This document shows positions 42,961 through 55,524 of a stretch of 64,000 nt of DNA, one piece after another. The position numbers and the translations under genes were made by a program. How positions within the stretch are numbered: the stretch's first letter is position 1; each line of letters starts with the position of its first letter. Source of the DNA: Lycorma delicatula (Eukaryota > Arthropoda > Insecta > Hemiptera > Fulgoridae); the NCBI RefSeq assembly GCF_047948215.1, contig NC_134465.1, positions 51,491,946 through 51,555,945 of the forward strand, in the 5' to 3' direction. The notes under the pieces are model-generated. The model was given only the letters and a program-made list of their open reading frames with translations. It was not told where the DNA came from and made no database searches.

Positions 42961-43750
42961 GAAATTGTTTGCTTTTTTTTGGTTAGAGAGAGTCATGATA
43001 ACATCAAGATCTAAATAAACATCAACAAAAAAAATTTGTTTTGATTAGAGTACTTTTCTTTATGTAGTTTACTGTATAGATATACATTTTATAGTCAGGA
43101 AAATAAAACATAAATCTTGCTATGAAACTTTTGCATTTCCTGTAATTACTTTATGATGGTAAAATAATTAATAAAGTGCAATTTAATTTCATTTACTTCA
43201 CAACAGTAAAACTTGTTATTTAATTAGATACAGAAATCTAATTTGGTCTGAACCAATCAAAGTCTGTTAATTACATTGTTGTTTGACTAATAATGGAAAT
43301 AATTAGTTTCTCTGTGGCTTTCAGTAGACTAATGTATACGTCAAATGTACAGTATATGTTTTTGTAACTTAATCAATACTAAATTCTCAGGACTTATTTG
43401 TTTAACTTATTAACTTGATTGATCTCAATTAAATAACCTTTACTACAAAGACAAATACACAAAATCTGATTTTGTTTGTTATTATTATTATTACAATTGT
43501 TCTAATTAATCTTGCTTTAATGTTTTTAAATTCATTGATTCATTGATATATTGAATTGGTCTTATAAGAACTACTGAATGAGGTATGGAGACACTATTTG
43601 GTGAAGTATAACATGTATCCTACTTCTGATAATATATACTTGAAATATAATATATAATATAATATTATATATAATACATACTCTTTTAATTTTCATTATT
43701 AATAGCTGGGAAACTCATGCAATACTTTGCTACCTTTTACATATATATAG
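42961..43750. other. AT-rich stretch without recognisable feature
   Basis: No coding or repeat similarity seen. Confidence 0.45.
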
Positions 43751-43754
43751 AAGC

Positions 43755-44075
43755 TTCGCCAGTTGGCTTAGTAAACCCACCACGTTGGTCTAGTGCTGAA
43801 CTTGTCATCGCAAATTAGTTAATTTTGAAGTCGATAGTTCTAAGGCTTAAATCCTAGTAAACGTAGTTACTTTTATATAGATTTGATTACTAGATCGTGG
43901 ATAGCGATTTTCTTTGGTGGTTGGGTTTCAATTAACCACAAATCTCAGTAATGATCGATCTGAGATTGTACAAGAATACACATCATTATATTCATAAATA
44001 TCATCCTCATTTTTTCTTCTGAAGTAATACTTTACATTGGTTCCAGAGGCTAAACGGAAAAAAGAAAGAAAGCTG
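43755..44075 (+). mobile_element. tRNA-derived SINE-2 copy
   Basis: CCACGTTGGTCTAGTGCTGA (A-box region), AAGGCTTAAATCCTAGTAAA (decayed B-box), TTACTAGATCGTGGATAGCG, GGTTGGGTTTCAATTAACCA and TTCCAGAGGCTAAACGGAAA match the reference copy at 33205. It is more diverged, and no clean target-site duplication was found. Confidence 0.85.
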
Positions 44076-44089
44076 GAGAAGTATTGCAT

Positions 44090-44805
44090 GCTTTTCTTGG
44101 CTATTAATAATTAAAATTAAAAGAATTATTCAATTAAAAAACAAAACCGCAGAACATATATTATTTAGAGGTAGGAAATAAATTAGAAAAAATAAAAATT
44201 ATGTATGTATGGCTTAAGCTTAACAAATTTGTATAAGTAAAGTTTTCTATAAATCTAACACTCCTTTCAATAAAGGCTAAAACAATTTTTTTTTAAATAA
44301 TTAGAAAAATATTTTCTAAAAAAATCAACATTTACAAAAACACTTTTCTGGATTTTAGGTCCCTGGGGGTCTATAATTAAAATAAAAATTATAGTCATCT
44401 CTTGATATTATATGAAGTATAAATTTAAAAAAAAAAAAAAAATTAATTTAAACAGAAGGAAAATAGAACAAAAAATATTTATTTTAATTTTAATATGTAG
44501 GGGTATGATTTTTGATAAAATTTTATTTATTATTATTTGAGTTTCTTAATTTTTTTTTACATATATATATTTTGTAAATAACAAATCTGTTTTAAAAACT
44601 TTTCTCTGAAATGCTTCTGAAAATTTAAATTGTTGTTTTTGCAATATCCAGGTGGATACCCTGGGTATTGCAAAAATTTATAGGAGTGGGTACCCCTATA
44701 CAAATTTTGAAAAAAAATTAATACACCACTGCTCCATATATAGAAGTGGTTCAGTCAGATTTAAAGAAAATTTGTTTTGGTCAATCCTGAGCTATAAAAA
44801 AACAT
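44090..44805. other. AT-rich stretch without recognisable feature
   Basis: The short repeat GGATACCCTGGGTATTGC at 44652 forms a small palindrome (GATACCCTGGGTATTGCAA). No gene recognised. Confidence 0.4.
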
Positions 44806-44813
44806 TTTTCAAA

Positions 44814-45250
44814 ACAGAAACAATCAGTACAAGTACCTGAAGTAAAGAACTATCCCTCTATTTTCCTGAATGAATTAAGGGAAACCTTGGTAAAAACTAC
44901 AATTATCAAAGCAACATTTCCTAATATACAATTAATAACAAAATAAACAAAAAAAAGCATAGTTGCCAATGTATATGGCAGGATGGTAGCGTCTCAGCCT
45001 TTCATTTGGCAGTCCTAGGTTCGAACCCCAGTCAGGCATGGCATTTTTCATACACTATAAATTTCTATTCTCACAGATCAAAATGACCAAAGCAGTCAAT
45101 TCCTGTCGTCTGAAAAAAAAAGTCTGATGTGGACACCACATGACTTCCTTGTACGCCTATTAAGTTATATATACACATTTTATTTTTACAATTGGAGGTT
45201 AATAATTATTAATAAATTAATATACTTAATATTTATTTGGTCAATCCTAA
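44814..45250 (+). repeat. Duplicated segment K, copy 1 (contains SINE-1 and repeat A end)
   Basis: CAGAAACAATCAGTACAAGT, TCCTGAATGAATTAAGGGAA and AGCAACATT..TAATATACA lead into a SINE-1 (44975-45110; B-box GGTTCGAACCCC at about 45017) and then an inverted repeat A end (GATGTGGACACCACATGACT..GTACGCCTATTAAG). The same order occurs at 46037-46440. Confidence 0.8.
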
Positions 45251-46033
45251 ACTATAACGGTAAAAGCATTGTGACACAATTACATGCACACATACATACA
45301 TTTGTTTTTTTGGTCCAGATGAACTAGTTGGATTCTAAAACATTAAGATTTGCTAACAAAAAAAACCCTGATACCCCATTTTTGATGTTTTCACTATACT
45401 TTCTCTCCTATTCACCAGAAAAGTATAGAATGATTCTAATTTATTAGAAAACTCAAAATATTTATACTGATGAGTAGTATTTTTAAATAGCAATAATTTA
45501 TAAATCTGAATTTTCTGTTAAAATATAAATATAGATAACCATAAAATAACTGTATTTTCTTTTTATCAGTTACCTTGACCGTAACAATTATTACAGCATT
45601 CATATTAAAAAACAAACAAATATTAACAGATGGACAAATAACAGAAAATATTTGACAGAAATTCCAGCAGTTAATGTAATTTTCATTAGAATTCCATCAA
45701 TTAAAATTCTTTTGTATAGTAGTAGAAATTATTAATCTATCAATTGCTATTAAAACAATTGGTCACCAGTGATACTGATCTTATGAATATTCAAACTAAA
45801 AAAAAAAAATTAGAATGTAAATTCTATCAGAAATAGTAAATTAGTGTTTCCATTAATTGAAGTTGATAACTGAATAACATTTTTAACACAGTTATGAATA
45901 ATTGTTTCATCATCAGATTATATACATTCATGAAAATTGTTCCTACAGGAATTAAAATAGATGCAATCCCGTGATAACTAAACCAAATTAGAATAATAAC
46001 ACTGCTTTACAAATTAACAAACATTTATCGAAA
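45251..46033. other. AT-rich stretch without recognisable feature
   Basis: No coding or repeat similarity seen. Confidence 0.45.
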
Positions 46034-46036
46034 CAG

Positions 46037-46640
46037 AAACAATCAGTACCAGTACCTGAAATAAAGAACTATCTTTCCATTTTCCTGAATGAATTAAGGA
46101 AAACCTTGAAAACTGCAATAATCAAAGCAACATTACATAATATACACTTAATTACAAAATAAGAAAAAAAAAACATATTTGCCAATGTATGTGGCAGGGT
46201 GGTAGCGTCTCAGCTTTTCATCTAGAAGTCCTGGGTTCAAATCCCGGTCAGGCATGGCATTTTTCCTACAGTACAAATTTCTGTTCTCATAAATCAAAAT
46301 GACCAAATCAGTCAATTCCTGTGCTCTCAAAAAAAAAAAACTGATGTGGACACCACATGACTTCTTTGTACATCTTAATTTTTTTACAATCAGAGGTTAT
46401 TAATTATTAATAAATCAGTATATTTAAATTAAAAAAAAAAAACGAAATGAAGTCAGATTCGAACCGATGTGCCTTCCCCTTGTATGATCCAAATATTTCT
46501 TAATTAAAATTTTATTTGGCTATAAATCTGGAATCAATGAAAATAAATACCACTAAGATATATCATTGAAAAGCTCTCAATGAGGGCTGATTATTGCAAT
46601 TAATTGGATTAAAAAAACACCTTTTTAATCATAATTTCAA
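46037..46640 (+). repeat. Duplicated segment K, copy 2, running into a minus-strand repeat A
   Basis: 46037-46330 matches copy 1, including SINE-1 (GGTGGTAGCGTCTCAGCTTT, GGTTCAAATCCCGGTCAGGC). From 46332 to 46640, minus-strand repeat A follows in fuller length than in copy 1 (GATTCGAACCGATGTGCCTT, GGCTATAAATCTGGAATCAA, ATATCATTGAAAAGCTCTCA). Confidence 0.8.
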
Positions 46641-46644
46641 TATC

Positions 46645-48880
46645 AGTGAACCAATTTTTATTTTATTTGTACCAAATTACTTGTTTCATTCAAAGGGCCA
46701 TCCAATGAGGTGTCAGAAGCTGCATTATCTCATTCTAAAAAAATAAGTTTTCAACCCTTGAAAATCTAGAAAACATTTAAGAACCAAATTTTGTGTTGGT
46801 AATTTTAAAAAATAATTTTCATAGTTTTAATCCACAGTTTATGATTATTTAAAATGGTTTAAGAAGTAATATCACATAATCTTATAGTTATTTTTGTTGA
46901 ACTGAGATTTAAAAAAGAACTACAAATGTTTTTCGCACTTACCTCGCGAAGGGGTGGGTTGATTGTAATTTTCTTTTCACCAAAATTCATTATTTTTTTC
47001 GGGTTGTCAATTAATGTAATAAATGTTACTATTGCCGTTTAAGATTTTTGGTGTACATGCCTGCAAACAAAAATACGGTGGAACTAATAGCTGTTGAATA
47101 ATAAATGTGGTAACTTTTCAAATGATCTCCCAGTATAAATCGTATAGATATATACTTTTTTGTTTTCTCTCTAAGGACTAAGCTGTAGTCTTGGTGATTA
47201 TAAATTGATGAAAGTAGTTTATCACAGACTAATGATCTTTAAATTATTAATAAAAATAATACAATACTTAATATTATTTTGGGGATGTCATAAAAAAGGA
47301 AAAAAATTAGAAACAGTATTTAGGTTACAAAAGAAAACTGACCGATATATGAACGAATAAATTATAAATATGAAACATACAGGCAATTTTTAAACGATTT
47401 TCTCTCCTGCTTGATGGTTCCTTCAAATTTTTCAATTTTTTATTAGATAAGTAAGTCACCAAAAATAAACTTATGGTTTATATATATATATATATAATGA
47501 ATATGATATTATTCCATATCAGCAGTTTTGTTTGTAAAGTATCGTGCCTTTTCAGGATTCAAACCCACTAAAGACATTACTACTTCATCGTAGGAGTTGG
47601 CAGTATTGGTATTTGTGATCATGGAAAATGTTTTTTTTAATAAAAAGCATGAAGCAATTTATAACTGAAAAGTATTTATATTCTATTAAAGAATTCATAT
47701 AATGCTAAATCAGCACGTCCGCACGCGCACACACAGATACATATACATATATATGGCACGCATGCATGTGCGCATACACATACACTGTTAGCCTCTACCT
47801 TGAAATGATCTATTTTTTATTTTTGGCAGGAGACTATCCCACCAAAAGTACTCAGCATTCCCCTATGGGGAGGACAACTAAAAACTTTTAAATAGAAATT
47901 GTAGGGTCATAACATATACTTTTAAAGGGATTAAACAAAAAATATTGGACTTAACCCTAGCCGAAACAATGGTAATTTAACAATTTTCATAACTAGTTTC
48001 AAAAATGATTTACATTACCTTTTAAATAACTGCTCAACAGAGAAACACTTAAAAAATGGAATTTATCTAATGATTGTACTTCAGAGTAATTTATTTTTCA
48101 GTATGATATCATCAAATCTTCCCATAGGGGAAACTCAAAAATTTTAAATGAAAAATTTGATGTCAACACTTCATGCTATAACAATCCTAACCAAAGGGCA
48201 GCATTTAATATTTTTCAAAATTGTTTGAAAAGTAGTCTACAGTTTACCCCAGGTCTCATATAAAAAAATAGATTGTTTTGAGGTAGGAGCATTTACTGGA
48301 TTTAATTTTTCTATTTACAAAAAAAGTTATTTATTAAGAGTTCCCATACTTTGTTAATACCTATATATATGTAGATATAGATATATAAATATTACAGTAC
48401 AATTATAATATTAATGACATACAATCTGCAACATTTTACTCAACTTAAAAAATCAGTAGTAAATTAATATTTATGTTTACTTACTCTATTAAATGCCAGC
48501 TGAGGATGCTTCTTAGAATGAATTAGGTAGAGTGACTATACAATTTTTAAGATCATTGGTATCTCATGTTTTAATCTTACCTAAATCAATTATGACACTG
48601 GACAGTAAAAATTTTGTTAAAATTAGTTACGAGCAACTAATAACAAAAAAAAAATTGTTTAAAATGATTGGGAATTACAACAAATATTTAAAATTAAGAT
48701 ATATTCATGATTTTAATTAGAATTAAAATAAAATTCAAACTGTAAATTTCATTAAAATTGATCATCTAGTTTACACGTATAATATTATGTGTACTGAATA
48801 AATTAAAGTAATCATTTGTTTTGTTTAAATTTTATGTAAACAAAAAGAAATCATGAAAAAATAAAACTTAATCTTAATAT
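46645..48880. other. AT-rich stretch without recognised gene
   Basis: 47840-48010 and 48110-48250 are weakly similar to each other (both contain CCCCTATGGGG/CCCATAGGGG near the start), suggesting an old duplicated repeat. A CA/TG-rich and TATA-rich patch lies at 47710-47790. No coding similarity. Confidence 0.4.
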
Positions 48881-48894
48881 ATCCACACAGATCT
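48881..48894. repeat. SINE-2 target-site duplication, left copy
   Basis: ATCCACACAGATCT, repeated exactly at 49127-49140. Confidence 0.92.
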
Positions 48895-49126
48895 TCTTTC
48901 TTTTCTTGTTTAGCCTCCGGTAACTACCGTTTAGATAATACTTCAGAGGAATGAATGAGGATGATATGTATGAGTGTGAATGAAGTGTAGTCTTGTACAT
49001 TCTCAGTTCGACCATACCTGAGATGTGTGGTTAATTGAAACCCAACCACCAAAGAACACCGGTATCCACGATCTAGTATTCAAATCCATGTAAAAATAGC
49101 TGGCTTTACTAGGACTTGAACGCTGG
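48895..49126 (-). mobile_element. 5'-truncated SINE-2, minus strand
   Basis: The minus strand starts inside the B-box region (CCAGCGTTCAAGTCCTAGTA) and continues with the SINE-2 body (ATACTAGATCGTGGATACCG, GGTTGGGTTTCAATTAACCA, GTATGGTCGAACTGAGAATG) and tail (CCGGAGGCTAAACAAGAAAA). An exact 14-bp target-site duplication flanks it. Low divergence from the 33205 copy suggests relatively recent insertion. Confidence 0.92.
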
Positions 49127-49140
49127 ATCCACACAGATCT
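49127..49140. repeat. SINE-2 target-site duplication, right copy
   Basis: ATCCACACAGATCT, identical to 48881-48894. Confidence 0.92.
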
Positions 49141-51850
49141 ACAACATTTTCTTCTAACTGTAAGAAGTTAAAACTTTCTTCTTTAAGAAGTCTATTGTAT
49201 CCCTTAAATTACTGTATGACAGTAAAACATCAAAATAATCAAATTTAGCAAATGGTCTTACCGCAAGACAATTTATTTTTAATATGAGATCACTAGTTGA
49301 GGTGATAATATAGGTCACTTCTGAAACTAGACATGAAAAATATAAAGAGGCTGACATTTTGGTTAAATTTATCTTTTACTTTCCAGTCTAGATAGCCCTG
49401 TAGCAGAGTTATAACTCTAACCGGAAAAGTATTTTAATAGGTCCAATTTGGGCATATGCTATTTTCACCGGATCTTAACATTTTGACTCTTAAGGAATCC
49501 AAAGAACTCAAAAACAGATGGAAATTTTTCGGATATTAATATTCATATATGTGTGTGTGTTCAATGTTGACTACTAAATCACCATACATCTCCAGAAGTA
49601 CTGGACTGATTTTGACCAAAGTTGGTCAGATTACTTCTATATATGGGGTTAAATCCATTAAATTTTCAGTTTAAAAGGTCAAGGGGGTAGGCTTTAAACC
49701 AAGGTCACCTTCAATATATCGAGATTTCACATAATTAAGGTTATATTTTTCTTGGGCACATTTGTTAACGATTAAAAAATATTTTACAAAGAAATGTTTT
49801 TGGAAAATCACATCCCCAAACCTAAAAAAAAGCTGTTATAGTCATCCGCTATGTTGTGACATCACAGGTGAGTGGTAAAATTAAATAAATAAATAATATT
49901 TAAAGTGTAATTCGTAACTCGGTCTGGTAGGGTCTCAAACAAGATTGCCCAGTTATGTCAGTACTTGGTGCTGCGTTAAGCCTTGTGTCTACACCAGTCT
50001 GCTGACCATACAAGCGAAATTTGTTCCATGTAAGTTGGGAAATTACTTTAATTAGTTCTAACCGTCGCCGCTATTACCACCACACCCACGCAATCAGAAA
50101 CAATCCACAGTTGTAGGACTTTCTGGAAAGACCTGGAAGTGACAACTTCTGTTGTCACTTTTTTTTTATTTTACACTAAAATTTTTGTTATTCAATGTCA
50201 TTTAAAAAAATTTGTCATCCTCTTAGAAGTTCCGTTTAAAATTTTTGAGTTGCTTTTTATGAGGAATCCCACATTTGGTTGCAGTGTAATGGTCTGATAC
50301 CAAAAAAATAGATTATTTTAAGGGAAAAACATTTTCTATCAGTTTTCTTTGCTTAACTGTTGAAAAGTTATTTAAGGGTTCCTATGCTTTAATAACATTC
50401 TGTATATACATTTATTTTTAATTTTTTTAGTTTATTGGTCAATGATACATTCATTTCATATGTTTTTTCTATAAATAAGATTGTTTAATATTAAACCTGA
50501 AAAATGAGGTAGTGATTTTTTTTGTCATATTCTCTCACCCTTTTATAACAGAGAAATAATATTTTACATTTACAGGAGATAATATATTTATAGTGTGTAA
50601 ATAATACTGAAGAGTTAATGTAAAAGGTTGAGCTTGAGAGAGATAGAGAAAGAGAAAAATAGAAAACGAGTCTTCTAGAATAATCCCTCTTTTAATCTTG
50701 TTCATCATTCATAGAATAATAACTAACTAAAATATATTATGGAAAAACAAATAATATAGAATTTTTAATTTTTCTAAAATCTTAACAAATGTATAATGGA
50801 AAATGTTGTAATTAGAATATCAATAATAACGTTTACTGGCTCAATTATAATCATGCATACATGAATACAATTCCTGTTTATTTACATTAATTATTACTTA
50901 GTATTTATATGAATAATTTTGCCTCAAACATATTGTTTTGTAAGCCTGAATTTGTTTTAATTTAAAATCCAACTGACATTTATCAGTTTGTATAAATCAA
51001 ATTGTGTCAAAGCACGTTCTGTCAACAAAAATCAACTAATAATACATTTCCAATAAAAGCTTTATATATATATACACATATTTATTTATCATACATTTAA
51101 TCATTCAATGTTACTGAATTAAATAATGATTTTTTTTTTGTTTTTTTTTTTTTTATAAATGATCGACTTCGAATTCAGTACATTTGGCAGTATGTATTTC
51201 AAAACTTTGCAAGTGATTTATCATGTAAAAAAAACCTTTTTTATAAATGTTCTGAAATGTTTTATTTTCCATCTGTTAATATTTCTTTTATAGAAATTTA
51301 TATCAGATAAATTTATTGAGGTTACTGAAACCTTGAGATATAATTTGTAAAAACTAATAATTGAATATATAATAATAATTTAAATAAAATCATTGTAGAT
51401 TGTCTAGCTTTTCCATATGACATGGTAATTATTATATAGATTCACTAAAAAATATGCAAAAACAAATCTAAGGATTATTAAAAAAAAGCATCTAAAGTAG
51501 GATTACAATATGCTTTGAAAAGATATAATTCATGACAAAAAATCAGCGTTGCAACTCTGAATTTTATAATAAATATAAAAAAAATGACTAAAAAAATATT
51601 GCTTTTAAATATTTTGTTAAATGGATACTGAACTTAAAAGAAAAGATAATGATTGAATCTAGAATGAAGAAAATGGAAAGTATATTACAAATAAACAAGA
51701 GATAAATATTAAAAATTAAAAAACAACTGCTGAAAAACATTGTTCTTTTGTACTGGTTTGGTTCCATCATGATTTTGTATTAACTAGGAAATACCTCATT
51801 TGAATTTTGAAAATCGGATGAATGTTTCCAGAAATATTATAAGAGCACCC
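49141..51850. other. AT-rich region without recognised gene
   Basis: 49560-49740 carries ACTGGACTGATTTTGACCAA and a GGGTTAAATCC..AGGTCAAGGGGGTAG stretch, of a type common in non-autonomous insect repeats. 49890-50150 is less AT-rich, but I recognise neither coding nor structural RNA. The rest is AT-rich. Confidence 0.4.
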
Positions 51851-51854
51851 TTTT

Positions 51855-52205
51855 GCACCTTCCAAAACAGCACCCCAGGGGCGCAGTTTGCTACCAGTTG
51901 ATGGTGATGATTGCTCTAGCCTTGCATGAGGTGCTTACACCACCTCACCACTCTAGCTCACATGCAGTTCCCACAGGAAGCCCAATATTATTAAACAGAA
52001 ATTTAAAAAAAAAAAAAAATTTAATATTATTTTCATTTTATTTAATGTAAATTTAATTCTATTATTTTTGTAATTTTATTCATTCTATTGATTTGAATCA
52101 TTAAATTCAAACCAAGCTAACATGGTGATAGAGGCTCACAGTTCACAATTCATTAATTCAATTCATTAAAGATTTGGCTTCAATGAAATCTCCACTACTA
52201 CATAC
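51855..52205 (-). repeat. Dispersed repeat E, copy 2
   Basis: Reverse-complement match to 1675-2015 (CACCCCAGGGGCGCAGTTTG, CCAGTTGATGGTGATGATTG, CACATGCAGTTCCCACAGG, ATTTGAATCATTAAATTCAA). Confidence 0.6.
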
Positions 52206-53685
52206 ATTTTTATACATATATTAATACATGTATATTTATATAGCCTATGACACTCCTGGAAACGTAAGGATTTCAGCGCATGGTCATTCATCTAAATCGG
52301 TTCAGCCGTTGAGCTACTATGGTTGAACAAACATATATACATACACCCTAAAAACATTACACTTCTTTTTGGGCAGTCATGTTGTAATAATAAGAAACAC
52401 ATTTCAACAAACGATCTTAATCCAGGAACACAAAACTAACCACAACAGTGGTTATATCTGAACAAATTTAAGCAAAAGAAGCTAACTGGTATGGGAAATC
52501 TTAAAAATTATACCACCAAAAACCAGTTTCAATATAAAACTGTCAGTGAAACTCCTTATTACAAAAATAAAATGATATAAAAAAAATAATGAGTAATACA
52601 ATTCCTCAAAAAACATTTACAGTAAGAAGGGATCCCTCAAAAAACAATTGTTTACTCCAAATCCAAAAAGTTGATATACAAAGAAACTGAATACTATTTG
52701 CTACTCTCAAACTTCTATAAAATACAATAATTTGCTGCAAATGCAGAAAAAAAAAAATTTAATAAATTAAGTCAAACAAAAAATCCACTCACCATAGTGC
52801 TGTTTCAGTTACAAAATGATAAATAGCAAAATAAGATTACTTTAAATAGATGTTGCTCATAATGATTGAGTAGCTTGTTTGTTTTCAAACTGCCCTATTG
52901 TGCATTTGAAACGTCTGCTTGCTGTTGCATAAGAATAAAATGGCGGTTTTATTTTGCATGACGAGGTAGAAGTTAAAACATTGAAACGTGTCAATTAATG
53001 AATATTTAATAGCAAAAATAACTTTTATAAAAAGAAAAATGCATAAAGGTAGTATTACTAATCATCATGTTAGTCTGTTTTTTTAGTGAACGAAAAGTTG
53101 CGACCTTTCATAAGAGTCTTAACCAGTTCTGAAAGCACTCCCTTCATGTCATTTTCTTGTGTTTTTCTCTCTTGTGTTTGAGTTTAGAGCAAACATTCAT
53201 TTAACTTCCAAAGGAAAGTCTTCAATTTTAAGAAAAATTCTAGAAGGACATAAAAGTAACAATAATTCAAAAAAAAGAATTAATTAAAAACATTATTAAT
53301 TAAGAGTTAAGATCTAAGAAAGTTGAAATCTAACATATGTAATTAGAAAAAGAAGATTATGGACTCATACGTAGAATGGATATTCTTTCAAATCATTTTA
53401 TAGAAATAGTGTAATAGCACAAATACTTAAATAGCACAAAACGGCTACATTCAAATTGTACTTGTAGCACATAAAAATTAATATCCCAATATAGTTTATT
53501 ATGTGAAATTTAAACACGCATCTATTTAATAAAAATATCTTAAGCAAATAAAATACTTGTATCATTTCATTAAATATTAAAGAGTTATCATAAGGTTCTA
53601 GGTAAAGTAAATCTTTTCTGATGGGTAGATTGTCATTTCTCATTAGGCAACCCTACCATTTATTCTTGTCCTCGTTTTCACTTGT
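52206..53685. other. AT-rich region without recognised gene
   Basis: 52260-52345 has TCTAAATCGGTTCAGCCGTT..GAACAAACATATATACATAC, a generic terminal sequence of non-autonomous insect repeats, without an identifiable partner here. No coding similarity in the remainder. Confidence 0.4.
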
Positions 53686-53687
53686 CC

Positions 53688-53875
53688 TTGTTATTAATGT
53701 TGAGGATACCAGAATCTGAAGATGCAGTGAATCAGTAGTATTTTTCAGAGGACTGCCTATGGACTAACTTGGAACTTTATTCCTGTACAGTGACTGAATT
53801 ATAACCCCAACAGCTGAGTTGGTCTTGTTAAGTAAAAAAAAAAAATAAATAAATATTTTATTCTGATAGGTAAAT
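53688..53875 (+). repeat. Dispersed repeat G, copy 1 (A-rich tail)
   Basis: TTGTTATTAATGTTGAGGAT, CAGTGAATCAGTAGTATTTT, CAGAGGACTGCCTATGGACT and CTTGTTAAGTAAAAAAAAAA followed by TAAATAAATA match 55333-55520. The A/TAAA-rich 3' end suggests a retroposed origin. Confidence 0.7.
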
Positions 53876-54050
53876 GATTATACATTATATAGATCATCTC
53901 AGGAATGAGTTGATATACTATTCCATGAATAAAAAAGAAAACTGTCCCAGCAATTGCCTGGATGGCTCAAGGGTGATCGTGTGAACCACAATACACATAA
54001 ATATATAATTAATAATAGGTGTCATTAAAGTCGGTATTAATTATTTAAAA

Positions 54051-54144
54051 CTAGCTGAAGCTGACACTGCTTTGCTATTGCTAGATTTGAGTATATACTT
54101 ACTCAATATAAAATTATTTATATAATTTTTTTTTTTTCATTTTA

Positions 54145-54180
<36 letters not shown>

Positions 54181-54908
54181 TAAAGATAATATATGACGTA
54201 TAGATTAAATGAATACAACTGAAAACAATTGAAACTTAGATAAAATATTAACAAAATAAACATTACCAAACTTCACAAAATTTAACCTTTCCCTTTTACA
54301 GTTTCTCCGTTTTCCCTTTCCATCTTTCCTTTTTCCATTTTAACCCATTTTCCTTTTTTCCATTTTCATTTTTACCACATCCCCTTTCCCTTTCCAATCA
54401 TTTCCCACTTTCCACCCCTTTCCCTTTTCTTCTTCCGTTTCTCTTCCCCTTAAAACTTTTCCCCTTTTATTTTTCCTCCTTTCTCCTTTTCATTTCATTT
54501 TCCCTGTTTTCGCCTTTTTCTCTATTCAATTTTCCCCTTCTTCCTTTTTTCCTTCTTCCCTTTTACCTTTTTTGATTTTTCCCTTTCTCTCTTTTTCCCT
54601 GCACATAAATCGGTCCAGTAGTTTTTTAGTCTATACCAGAAACATTATTATTGGAAATATTGAAATGGAATCGTAAAATATTTAGTACAGTGTGTGTTGC
54701 TTTTACGTCCAACAGATAGCGCTTTTTTAAAAAAAAACATATTTTTAACTGCTGTGACAGGTGTGACATCTTAGGTATATAAATAGTAGGTATATAAAAA
54801 CATGCACGTATTCGAATGCAATGTTGTGTCAAAATTTCAAAGCAGCAGTGAAGAACTTTTGGAGATTTAAGATTTTGAACAAACATTTACATTTTTATTT
54901 ATATCGAT
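54051..54908 (-). mobile_element. Non-autonomous Helitron-like element (family H1), both ends visible
   Basis: On the minus strand the 5' end is A|TCGATATAAATAAAAATG (54908). It is followed by CCAAAAGTTCTTCACTGCTG, CTTTGAAATTTTGACACAAC, GTAAAAGCAACACACACTGT, a purine block (plus-strand pyrimidines 54285-54600), GGTTAAATTTTGTGAAGTTT and a TA run. The 3' end is GTCAGCTTCAGCTAG|T at 54051. Total about 858 bp. The minus-strand open frame at 54886-54626 is not a gene. Confidence 0.6.
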
Positions 54909-54988
54909 ATAAATACATCAAATAATATTAAATTAAATACATAAAGGTTAAAAGATAAAATAATTCATTACTCAGAAGATATTTATGA

Positions 54989-55086
54989 ATATTTTCTGAA
55001 TTTGAGCTCGTAATTATTTACAAAGTGAACAAAATGCATATTTTCTGAATTTGAGCTCGTAATTATTTACAAAGTGAACAAAATGC
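54989..55086. repeat. Exact tandem duplication, 2 x 49 bp
   Basis: The unit ATATTTTCTGAATTTGAGCT..AACAAAATGC occurs at 54989-55037 and again at 55038-55086 without a mismatch. Confidence 0.95.
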
Positions 55087-55332
55087 AGAAAATTCTGGAT
55101 GTTTTTTAATTTTTTTAATAATTTTCTTTTGTTTAATTTGTAGGCAGAGCAATACTGTTTTGATAAAAAAATTTTTAATTATTATTTAAATAAACTGATG
55201 GGAAGATTTTTTAATTGGTTCAGTAATTAATTAAAAATGGCAGCAGAAGTATAATAAATCCCTTTTTCCTAAGTCAAAGTATTGTGTTGAGTTATATTAA
55301 AATAGTTCTTTTCGATTAAATAAAATTAATCT

Positions 55333-55520
55333 TTGTTATTAATGTTAAGGATAACAGGACCTGAAGAACCAGTGAATCAATAGTATTTGTTCAGAGGACT
55401 ACCTACAGACTGACTCGGAACTTTTTTCCTGTCCAGTAGTTGAATGATAACCCCATTAAAATTGCTCTTGTTAAGTAAAATAAAAAAATAAAAAATAAAT
55501 AAATATTTTTTTCTGATAGT
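55333..55520 (+). repeat. Dispersed repeat G, copy 2
   Basis: Direct-orientation match to 53688-53875, with the same A/TAAA-rich tail. Confidence 0.7.
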
Positions 55521-55524
55521 AAAT

